DNA from: Mermis nigrescens
Lineage: Eukaryota; Nematoda; Enoplea; Mermithida; Mermithidae
Reading direction: 5' to 3'
DNA: 64,000 bases
NCBI GenBank assembly: GCA_036768485.1
Contig: JAVLUZ010000271.1
Span: 2,648,309 to 2,712,308 of the forward strand
Shown: in pieces, positions 55,410-64,000 of the stretch
Position numbering within the stretch: position 1 is the first letter of the stretch
Layout: each line of letters opens with the position of its first letter
The notes under the pieces: model-generated
Told to the model about the DNA's origin: nothing
Databases searched by the model: none
What the model saw: only the letters and a program-made list of their open reading frames with translations
Program-made: the position numbers and the translations under genes

Positions 55410-55439
55410 ATTTTATAAATATGTATTAAGAAACAGGTG

Positions 55440-55441
<2 letters not shown>

Positions 55442-55471
<30 letters not shown>
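55442..55471. repeat. (TA)n microsatellite
   Basis: 15 TA units in a row. Confidence 0.95.
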
Positions 55472-55473
<2 letters not shown>

Positions 55474-55819
55474 GCATAATATTACCCTCAGAAATTTCCA
55501 TGTATCATATATCGACCACCTTATGCTACATTATTGATATCCAAGTCAGGTAAAATTGTATGCTTATGAGCTAAAACACTTAAAGATGGCGGAAGTGCAA
55601 TAAAACATTTTATGAAGATAATAAATGTACAAGGCTGTTACCTAGAAATACAACCTCAGCTGTTTGTAGGCTCTGCTGATGTAGGATTTCGCATAAATCT
55701 TTGCAAATTCTATGAGTTAATTAAATGAAAATGCATGTATGAAGTAGAACTGTTTCCTTGCTTAGTTTATAAATTCAGAAATGTAACGTTTTTGCTCTTT
55801 ACAAGTAGAAGAAGTTTAA

Positions 55820-56876
55820 CCCTTTATTAACGCCCGTCCCATTTTCCTCCACAAAGTTTGCTGCAAAATAACTCAAGAACAATGGAATCTTATAAAGCGT
55901 GCGAGTGTTCATTCGAAAGCATTGTCCAAGATCTGCAAGTTTATGTGTATTTTCTTTCATGTTAGTAGTGTGAATTTTGAAATATACTGTATTGAAATGA
56001 CCTCACTTTTTGTCCGCCACTTTGGTCGTCCCGGATTCCACAATTTTTTGTTTCTCTGGTCAGGAATTTTTACGAGCTGTGGAGCTCATTCAGGACTTTC
56101 TAACGGTATCTCAATAATTAAAATGCGGCTAATACTCTTTGAGAAATTGAGATCGAAAAATAAAGTCCCATTTTTGGGACGCGTGCTCATAAGTGACAGC
56201 ATGAAAAAGCAACTCTGTTTTTCTCTTGATGTCTTCATGACCTTTATTACCTTCAGAAATTGCTTGAATTCTCTCTTAGAATTGTACATACATACATACT
56301 ACCCAGTGGCGGATCCAGGATTTTCCTAAGGGGGGGCGGTACCCCTAAGGGGGTGGGACCCTTATGTATTTGGGCGGAAAAATTGCCCGTTTTTACCCAG
56401 ATATCGCTCAAAAATAGTTAATATGCGCATTATTTCGAACCAATGGGGGCTGGTCGCCCCTCATCCGTCCCTGATACTACCTATGTAAACCAGCTGCTTT
56501 ACAGTCTAAATTAGGTACATAGGTACCTATACCTACCTATATGTACCTTGTATGTATCTAAACTAGAGAATCGCCTTGGAACGACATCAGACTATATAGA
56601 GAACGTCAATATCAAAAATTTTCCATGCAAAAATGATGGCAAAAATGGGATGTACACTTATTGACGAGCGTCCTGCATGTAAACTTATTAAAGACCATCC
56701 CAAAAATGGGACATACACTTATTAACGACCGTCCCAAAAATGGGACTTTTTTTTCTCATGTCCCACTGTAGCTAGAGTCACGAAAAAAATCAGGGAGACT
56801 TTTTGAAGGATGGGGAATTCGGATATGAATGAGATTTTGAATGAACTACCCTACATAAAGTGCCGTTAATAAAGGG
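55820..56876. mobile_element. piggyBac-like non-autonomous element with TTAA target
   Basis: Ends CCCTTTATTAACGCCCGTCC (left) and GTGCCGTTAATAAAGGG (right) are inverse over about 16 bases and flanked by TTAA (55816-55819 and 56877-56880), the piggyBac signature. 1057 bp including a nested hAT MITE (56304-56473). The interior repeats the palindromic phrase GTCCCAAAAATGGGAC (56170s, 56698, 56735). The frame at 55922-56329 has no transposase motif I can see. Confidence 0.75.
56304..56473 (+). mobile_element. hAT-type MITE (CAGTGGCGGATC family), 170 bp
   Basis: Starts CAGTGGCGGATCCAGGATTT and ends CATCCGTCCCTG, imperfect inverse. The 8-bp target ATACTACC is perfectly duplicated (56296-56303 and 56474-56481). 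Nested inside the piggyBac-like element, hence younger than it. Confidence 0.88.
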
Positions 56877-57380
56877 TTAAAGTCTTTACAAGTGGGAAAA
56901 GGTGATTGTGGTTTTACTTTGAGAAATAAATTAGACAATAGTTTATTCTTTAACAAAGAACAGATCAATCTGAATTAAAGAAAACGACAAATAATTTAGT
57001 TTACTAACTCAAGTGAATGCAAGTCCGAATGATCACTGTTGCAATGCTATACCAGTAACGTATGTAGCTGGAATTCTGAATCTGGGGAGACCAAAATTTT
57101 GAAGCAAATATTCTAACAAATACTTGTAGACAGATAGAAATAATAGTATATTTGAGCGTTTCTCAACGAGCTCTAATTATTGGTGAAAAATAATTGGAAA
57201 AAAACAAAAAATTTTTCTTGAAAGCGCCCGAAAATTCTTGGCCTATCATCTCAATAGAATACTAAAATGTATTCTGACGGTCTTTCTATGAAGTGTCTAG
57301 AATTTCCATTTTTTTCCGTTGGGCACGTTTACAAAAAATACTCGTGGGACTAGTCCCCCATGTCCCCCCACAGCTACGTG

Positions 57381-57641
57381 CATAGGTGGGCAGCATTAAA
57401 ATTCTGGGGGTGTGTGAAAGGTTTTTTAAAGGTCAAAAAATGGTCTTAAAAGTAAGGGTATGGCGAAAAAAGACCGTTTGTCAACGTTTATCATCGAGCA
57501 CTATCCATTGGCATCAAACAATTGCAAAATTAAACGAAAAAAGTTTTCAATAATTTAATTCTAGGGGGAGGGGGTGTTTCGGCTTCTGGGGGAGGGTGTT
57601 TTGCTTTCTAGGGGGTGCATACCTCCCCACGCCCATGTGTG
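57381..57641 (+). mobile_element. CACGTGGGC-family hAT MITE
   Basis: Begins CATAGGTGGGCAGCATTAAA and ends CCCACGCCCATGTGT; internal segments match the copies at 11266 and 29872. No preserved 8-bp flanks, so older or rearranged. Confidence 0.75.
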
Positions 57642-58390
57642 CTCAAGTTCGTAGTACACCTTTTTTCATTTTTCGCTTACAAGTTTGTTGTAGTCCTTGA
57701 ATGCCTGCACGATACCTACTCTATTTGCCTGACAGCATGATGGCTTAAGTACCTACTAGTACATATTATATAGTGCTAGCTAATTCATTTACACTGCAAG
57801 CTTTAAAGTTTTTGAGACTTTTAAGACCTTTTAAAAAAGTTCGCTACTGCCTTTGTGCATAACTGCGAATCGGGTAGATATCATAACTTTACTAGTTATT
57901 CATTAGCTTTATCTGATGCGCTCTTGATACCTACCTACACTTAAACATTAAGCTGTAACTCGGCTTGAATAAAAAGGTCCTGAGCGCAGTGAATGAATCT
58001 ACGGGTTGTCAAGCAGCTGTGCATTGTTTTTGACTTATAGATTTTCGATTTGAGCCTAGGTGTTTCTTTAAGTTGTATTTTAGGGCTCAAACGATTCGTA
58101 CACATCAAAAGCACTACTTTTTAACGTTTATGACTGTGCTCGTTCATCTTTTAGAACATAAAAGCATTTTATTAAGTTAAAAATTGGTGCATTTGAGCCA
58201 AAGGATCATTAGAAACGCAAAAAACGGTATGTTTTGTATGATTTTTTTGGAAATGACGAAAAATGCAATCTCACCTCGTAATGATATGATTTCCATAATT
58301 ATTTTTGACATATTAAAAAGGTTTTAGTACGCCCCCGTCCGAAAATCATGGTCTTCGAGTCATTATAATCATGATAATTTTCTCATTCAG
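57642..58390. other. Non-coding stretch upstream of the signal-peptide exon
   Basis: No gene seen. The last bases, TTTTCTCATTCAG (58378-58390), form a good splice acceptor. Confidence 0.4.
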
Positions 58391-58411
58391 CTGTACTGAT
58401 TAGCAGAGGCT

Positions 58412-58528
58412 ATGGCCGATAACTATCAGATTTCACTTATCACTATTTGTTTACTTTATTATGGCAACGTATTGGGTGCTCCACCGATCAGCGTCCACAA
58501 CCGCACGTCGCCCCAAAACAATTCTGCG
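58412..58528 (+). CDS. First coding exon of a secreted protein
   Basis: ATG 58412 (context GGCTATGGCC) opens 39 codons and is followed at once by GTAAGT (58529-58534), a consensus donor; the intron would be phase 0. Residues 6-22 (ISLITICLLYYGNVLGA) are a signal peptide, with cleavage likely after GA; the rest, 'PPISVHNRTSPQNNSA', has two possible N-glycosylation sites (NRT, NNS). An acceptor at 58390 suggests an upstream non-coding exon. The frame runs on past the donor to 58762 but turns into AT-rich sequence without coding character. Later exons were not found in the window, so the function is unknown. Confidence 0.55.
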
Positions 58529-58534
58529 GTAAGT

Positions 58535-59757
58535 TTAGTCATAAAAAGGTCCGCTGCGACTTATAGGCAAATTTTGTTAACGTTAGGGTATACTGGAGTA
58601 ATGCGATTTATCAATAACCACATTAAATTAAATTATAATTTCTTTAATTCATTTTCACTTCATTTATATAATTTATTCGTTTACCTATGTATGTACTTAT
58701 TTATTGTGCAACTTATGTATGCGCAATTAAGTAGATATTTTTACGCTCAATCTGTGAAGTGACTTATTCACAAAAACTACTTTAGACCTACATCTACAAT
58801 CACACGTTGGATCAGTGGCCGCCGTATTCTGAACAATCGCCTGAGAACTGCAGCAGGGTGCGTTAACACGTTAATATTGAGATGCATTCGATTTCACATG
58901 AATCGGTTTGGGGGAGTTTAGCTTACAAACAGACGTAAGGGAGGAGTTTTAGATCCCGTAATCCAAATAAACTGCCGCCGAATTCCGGAGAGTCTCAGAA
59001 CTGAATTTTCCGTGATTTTTTTATGATTTTGACACATCCAACCACAAATTTTGCTCACTACCTGTTTATGTGTTAGTCCCTATAAATTCAAACTCCCCAT
59101 ATAAATCGAAAAGACTTCCCGGTAATTTGAATTTTTAGCGTTTTATGTTGTGTTATCGATGTTTGATCTCCAGTGCGGGCACTCCAGAATTTGGTTAACT
59201 GTCCATGTTTGCGTCCGATAAATCGTTTTTATAATGTTCAGTTTTGACTTTATAACAGAATTGTCTAAGATGGTTTCGAATCCAACCCTTGCCCACCGTG
59301 CCTGATCCTTTGCTTCGAGTGTAATAACTATCTCATACGGTATAAATATGCTATGTATTAATAAACGTCAGCGATTAACAATATTAGCAATGAACAAAAA
59401 TACGCCAAAATATGATCAACGCCGCTCCATAACAATGTGGTTCCAAACTTGACTGGAGACTTTTCCGTCTAAATTTTCAAGACAGATTACGAACCTAATG
59501 CAATGCTTGAACATAAATAAATTTACATACGCTCGCTCGAACGGAGTCTCAATAAATTGTAACCTATGTACGTACATTACAAAAAGGTTAACCAAAATAA
59601 CGCTACACAGAGACTTAATAAATAAGAACCAAGTAGGTATCGCAAATGACATGCACTGAAACGTTAAGCGTAAATAAACCTACAATGTATCATTTTTCAC
59701 AATTAACACTTGGCCATCCTTTTTTCTTATATGTTTATCACAGCGAGTGCGAAATTT
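58535..59757. other. Probable intron or intergenic sequence
   Basis: No exon, repeat boundary or RNA gene that I can support. The minus-strand frame at 59416-59652 has no motif. Confidence 0.35.
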
Positions 59758-61913
59758 GTGTCCCCCCTCACAGCAACAACGGCACACACCTGGGAGGTGC
59801 AGCTTTTTAAAAGGTCGATAATAAAAAACATAGATACCCTTTTTTACACTCAATACTGAGCTAGTCGTGAGCGTGTAAAGGTTACACCAAAAATTTAAAT
59901 GATCGGCGGAGGGCCACTTTTTGTTAAAAAATGTTTTCCCTGATTAGTAGCTTACGAATCTGGTCTTGAAATTTTTTTACACTCATTAGTTGTTGCACAG
60001 GAGTGTAAATTAGACGGTTGTTTACTTTTTTCATGTACACAAGCATATCTAGCTCAGTTTTACATTCTATGCAGTCTGATTGGTTTCAAAAGGTAGATGG
60101 TTATAAAATCTAGTGGAGCCTTTTCATTTTTTTCAAAGTAATATTTTAAAATTTGGATGCGGTTTATTGTAAAGAGTCTGGGACAAAAATTTTTTCCACC
60201 CAGAGCGTCGTGGATGATGAATTAAAAAATGTTCTACATAAGGTCAGAATAACGAATCTGATCTTCAAACTTTTCTACAGCCAGTGTCAGTTGAGGTATG
60301 AAGAGGTGAACTTTGAATTGTACATTTTTTCTAATGCCGATAGATAACTCCATATTGCATATTATTTGATCAGATTTTTCTTATTTCAGAGGTTTTTGAC
60401 TCGTCTTTAATAAATTATTATTTTTATTATCATAAATGTACTTTTCTTAGATTTCAGTGGAATGATGAATATTTTTCTATATAGTATAATCAAGCAGAAA
60501 TCTTGGCTGCGAGTTGAGTTGTTGCAATGGCTGGCGAATCCGTTCTCGCATGTGGATTTAAAGCTTGAATAATGGAATCAAGTCTTCTGAATACTAAGTT
60601 TTTTCATTTTTTTAATTCTCTTGGGCAAACCATGCACTTCATTTGACTTATTCATTTATTTAGGTTCTGCAGACAACACTTTTTTGTTTTACGAATTTAG
60701 CCTTAGTTCTCGAATGGAGGTGTAAAGAATGCGAAAATCTGGGGCTGAAAAGACACATTTTGGTCGAGTTTTCGACTTTGTTTATGTCTGCCAACAACTC
60801 CGGTTATGAGTTATAAGAAAATTTTTCTAGCAGAAATGTACTACGGATTAAGGGCTATCTTGTGCTTACCAAAACATTTTTCTACAATCAATACGCAGTT
60901 AGTACCAGGGCTTTAAACTTTACACTCCAGTGGATGAGTAAAAAAACAGATTTTGTCCAAGATTTTTCTCCCAACTTTTTCGGTTATGAGTTGAGATGGA
61001 ATAAATAAAATAAAAATAAAGTAACTACTAAGAGCTACACGTCGAAGCAAGTCGCGTTCAAAAAACCGTAATATTCAGTTGCTTATGGGGGTTTGAACTT
61101 CGAAATCTGAGGTGTAAAATAGGCGAAAAAACATCTTTTTTTCGTAGTTTGATTGGTAAATCATTTCAAATATTTTGCGGAACATAAGTTTGGCACATAC
61201 AAACATACTACAATCAAAGCGCTACAAACTGGCCAGAACCGAATTTATTTACACTCAATGGGGTGTTAGGTACAGATTTTTGAACTTTACAATTTGGTGG
61301 ACAGTGGGAAAATATGTGTTTGTTCATTTTTTTGTTCGCCACTTTCTCTGTTCAGAAGTCGGGCGAGGTCGAATAGAAGAAAAATTAAGTACTTTCTAAA
61401 GGGTACGCGTCACAGCGAATAGCGTTTGGTTACATCAATATTTAGCTTTTTCGGGAGGTGTTAAGTCAAAAAATGGGAGAGTTAACCGTGTTTCTGTCTT
61501 GTTTTTATTGCCAAGTTCTGGGTTATGAGTCTGGACATAATGCCAAGTCTAAAAATAATCCAGAAACCAAATGTGATACGCCACTTTGTTTGCACTCAAC
61601 AGTGGTGTAAAATGGATAACATCTGATATTTATTTCTCGGGCCATTATGGAGATTTAATTTTTATTAACCGTTGATCGTAATATCAGAGTAATATCAGAA
61701 TTACAAAGCCGACTAAAATGTTCTTCATTCTGTGGTTGTGTAAAGTTTACACTGCAAATAAACTTTAATTCTAGAGCCTTGCGGATGCTTAATTTTTCAA
61801 AATGTTCCAAGTAAAATCCAAGAATTGGGAATCTGACTGTTAGTTTCTTCTACACCTAGTAGTTGTGTATAAGAATTTGCTTTATTCATTTGTTGTTAAT
61901 ATGTAGTTCATAA
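59758..61913 (+). repeat. Repeat complex, copy 2 (unexpanded)
   Basis: Same order of segments as 38034-42850: 'cccccctcacagc' start, a single 462-bp-type unit (about 59850-60240), the segment with 'gtaaaatgggcg' relatives, one arm of the inverted repeat (61185-61400), and the 'acatctgatatttatttctc' to 'ttgttgttaatatgtag' end. Diverged from copy 1. It stops exactly where the DIRS-type terminal repeat begins. Confidence 0.65.
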
Positions 61914-62000
61914 TAAGAGATCTTACAAGGCTTCTTGAGGCCGATGTGAAATCATTATTGTACCTCTGCTATACTAAGACTTAAATCAGTGCTTGTTCCC
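61914..62000 (+). repeat. Terminal repeat of the DIRS-like element (inverted relative to 63027-63104)
   Basis: The sequence 'cttgaggccgatgtgaaatc' through 'tctgctatactaagacttaa' is the inverse of 63104-63032, and its end ('ctaagacttaaatcagtgct') also matches 63110-63133 in direct orientation. It lies downstream of the recombinase gene, as a right-end repeat would. Confidence 0.6.
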
Positions 62001-62893
62001 CGAGTAGGCGTGGTTTATAGCTCGTTAAAAGGTTTTTTATACCTGCTTCAGTGTTCACGAGAACAGGTACTTACGGTTTTTTTAATGCATTGCATTAAGA
62101 CGTTGACGAAAAAATAAAAAAAGTTGTGCAAAAACGTAGAACGCAGCCGATTTGTGCTGGGCGCAAACTATATACTGTGATCAAAAGTACGAACGAGTAT
62201 TATCTATGAAAAGAATCGTAAACGCAAGCCAGACCCGTGAAACTATCGTTTTTCGCACAAAGATCGAATATGACTGACCTCTTGGCAGAAAACTTGTGAA
62301 AAGGCCGAAAACAAAACTGGACGTTGTCTGGCTTGCACAAATGCATATTTAACAAGGTACGACGCGAAATTAATAAAGCAAGAAAGGTGTGCGCATGAGA
62401 ATTATTATTTTTGAATAAAAGACAATGAACAATGACCGCTGTACACGTCGGCTGATCAAAAGGTAGGTAATATACAAAACGGCGAACGTCGTGAAGAATC
62501 GTCAATGCCCTGAAAATAATTAGAATGGATTAGGACGAGACAAATGATCGTCATTTGAAACACATTAAAGGAAAATCTATTAACAGTGGCACATAGGAGT
62601 AGGTCAATATCTGATCAGCAGCCAGAACAAGGTTTTATTTTATTTTTTTATTTTTTATTTCCATTTTATTTATATTATTACTATTATCATTTTTTGAAAC
62701 AAGCGTATCCGCTCAAAGTTCAGATCAAGAATTAAGAATTATATGTGTAACTTTTGTTTCAATTAAGTAATTATTTGATATCCAAACAGTCGGAATTTCG
62801 AAACTTGAATTTGAAAGCTGCAAGCAATTCGTTGTATTATGTCACGATTGATTTTTTCCTTTCTTTAAATAAGGTCAAGCTTTCACAATTTAC
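62001..62893. other. 3' region of the DIRS-like element or flank, nothing coding
   Basis: No supported ORF. Contains T-rich runs at 62635-62670. Confidence 0.35.
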
Positions 62894-63994
62894 CTAAAAT
62901 CTCTCAGCGAGGTCCTCGACCATCGTATCGTCGTCCGTATCTTCCACGACGGTTGGCGCCACGGGAACGTGGGAAGTTTCGGCGTCTGAAAGACTTTTAT
63001 TTTTAATATGGAGAGGGCGGGAGGGAGTTAAGTCTTAGTATAGCAGAGGTACAATAATGATTTCACATCGGCCTCAAGAGGCCTTGTAAAATCTCTTATT
63101 GTACGCTCTGCTATACTAAGACTTAACTCAGTGCTGTTTCAAAGCTCACCTAAGTGGTCAAAAACTATTTGTGTGTAGTTAGATTCCAACTCTTTTTGAT
63201 AAAAATTGCGAAAAGTACTAGAATTACGGGTCCAATTCGCATGTTTTAAAATAGCAGCAACAGGTAAGCCTGATGCGAAAGCCTTAGAGGTAGAAGCTGA
63301 TCGAGTGGAATGAGCTTTATACATAGAAGTATCGATTCCGGCTAATTGTAGAGTTTTTAGAATCCACTTAGAAACCGTAGTCGTAGAAATGGAATGAAAC
63401 GGTTTTTTTAGACTTATAAAAACTTTTTGAGTTAGAGCCGCGGCATTGTTTAGTGCGATCTATGTAATTCAACAATGAAATAAATGGGCATATATTTTCC
63501 ACCGAAAACTTGAAAATTTTGATCACGACGGGTCTATTAAAGCGACTAGTTTTTGTTGACTCGGAAATAATAAATTCTATGTAAGAATCAAATACTTTCA
63601 TAGAATTAAGATCTAATTTTTGAATTTCAGAAGCTCTCTGCGGACTAGAAAGCGCAATTAGAGTAACCGTCTTAAATGTAATCATGCGCCTATCTTTAAA
63701 GGATAAATCATGACCCGAGGGAAACGCTATGCCGTTTAAAAATTTTAGTACAGTTTCAGTATTCCAAGTATGTACAGATCTAACAACTGGCGGACGTGCT
63801 CGCAAAACACCTTGCATAAAACGATGAATTAAATCTGTGCAAGCAAATTTACAGCCATGCTCTGACAAAAATGTGACGATAGCTGATTTAGCTAAAGAAA
63901 TTGTGCGATATGCATAGCCTAGTGAATATAGTGATTCTAAATAATTTATTATAATTTCTACAGTTGATTGAAGCGGATTGATGTTTTCTCGCAA
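62894..63994 (-). pseudogene. DIRS-like tyrosine recombinase (one frameshift, spliced C-terminus)
   Basis: The minus-strand frame 63994-63368 followed by 63324-63139 reads a tyrosine recombinase; the 5' end continues beyond the window. Catalytic residues: Arg in 'SSPQRASEIQKL' (63637-63635), HxxR in 'AHSTRSAS' (63312-63301), 'KHANW', and the nucleophile Tyr in 'FRNFYQKE' (63201-63199). The N-terminal part ('NINPLQSTVEIIINYLESLY', 'RPPVVRSVHTWNTETVLKFL') is the core-binding helix region seen in DIRS-type elements. One frame change lies near the A7/T7 run 63413-63419. Near the end, CTTAG|GTGAGC (63154-63144) is a strong donor. An acceptor TTTCAG ends at 62986. Joining them keeps the frame open for 30 acidic codons (ending VEDLAERF) to TAG at 62896-62894. 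The enzyme integrates circular DNA without target duplication. Confidence 0.75.
63027..63125. repeat. Hairpin-forming inverted repeat inside the predicted intron
   Basis: Arms AGTTAAGTCTTAGTATAGCA (63027) and TGCTATACTAAGACTTAACT (63124 end) pair over about 31 bases with one mismatch or insertion; the 40-base loop has its own GGCCTCAAGAGGCC palindrome (63079-63092). It lies wholly between the donor (63149) and acceptor (62986). It may be the internal complementary region of a DIRS element. Confidence 0.75.
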
Positions 63995-64000
63995 ACACCA

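Noticed and set aside
62894..62985. Arg/Gly-rich reading (RRNFPRSRGANRRGRYGR) as an RNA-binding protein tail
   Set aside because: It is another frame of the same minus-strand exon; the frame that joins the recombinase by splicing gives an acidic tail with a well-placed stop.

Overview
The window is nuclear DNA from an animal, most likely an arthropod. It is AT-rich, has spliced gene pieces, poly(A) signals and no operons, and carries an animal-type mix of transposons: Ty3/gypsy LTR, LINE, hAT, piggyBac-like, Tc1/mariner-like MITEs, a Polinton/Maverick remnant and a DIRS-like tyrosine-recombinase element. The species cannot be named from sequence alone. Most of the 64 kb is mobile or repetitive DNA, and host coding sequence is limited to a few short exons.

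Layout. 1-6.1 kb: dispersed repeats, two foldback MITEs and three candidate host exons. 6.4-6.9 kb: two opposed hAT-type MITEs separated and flanked by the same 8-bp target. 7.1-8.1 kb: a single-exon-like secreted protein gene. 8.5-11 kb: a broken hAT transposase. 11.1-15.8 kb: three tandem arrays (two related 21-bp minisatellites, then a 121-bp satellite). 17.2-20.2 kb: foldback elements, one carrying an exon-like segment, and a tRNA-like sequence. 22.5-38.0 kb: a 14.9-kb Ty3/gypsy element with nearly identical 1.07-kb LTRs, inserted into the endonuclease region of a LINE. 38.0-42.8 kb: a repeat complex with a 462-bp tandem array. 43-45.2 kb: two foldback elements. 45.2-47.3 kb: a broken LINE reverse transcriptase. 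48.4-49.0 kb: a small host gene or terminal exon. 52.9-57.6 kb: MITEs, a tRNA-headed SINE-like repeat, a degenerate Polinton packaging ATPase and a piggyBac-like element. 58.4 kb: a signal-peptide exon. 59.8-61.9 kb: an unexpanded paralogue of the 38-43 kb complex. 61.9-64.0 kb: the 3' end of a DIRS-like element.

The most unusual object is the LTR retrotransposon. After gag and pol (protease, RT, RNase H, integrase) it carries about 4.4 kb of extra coding sequence. ORF3 has the hallmarks of an RNase D/WRN-type (DEDDy) 3'-5' exonuclease, with a good splice acceptor just before its ATG. ORF4 is unrecognised and starts in an ATGA overlap with the ORF3 stop. Two hAT-type MITEs have since inserted into its coding regions. 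The second notable object is the DIRS-like recombinase, whose C-terminus appears to be completed by splicing across an intron that contains a near-perfect hairpin related to the element's own terminal repeat.
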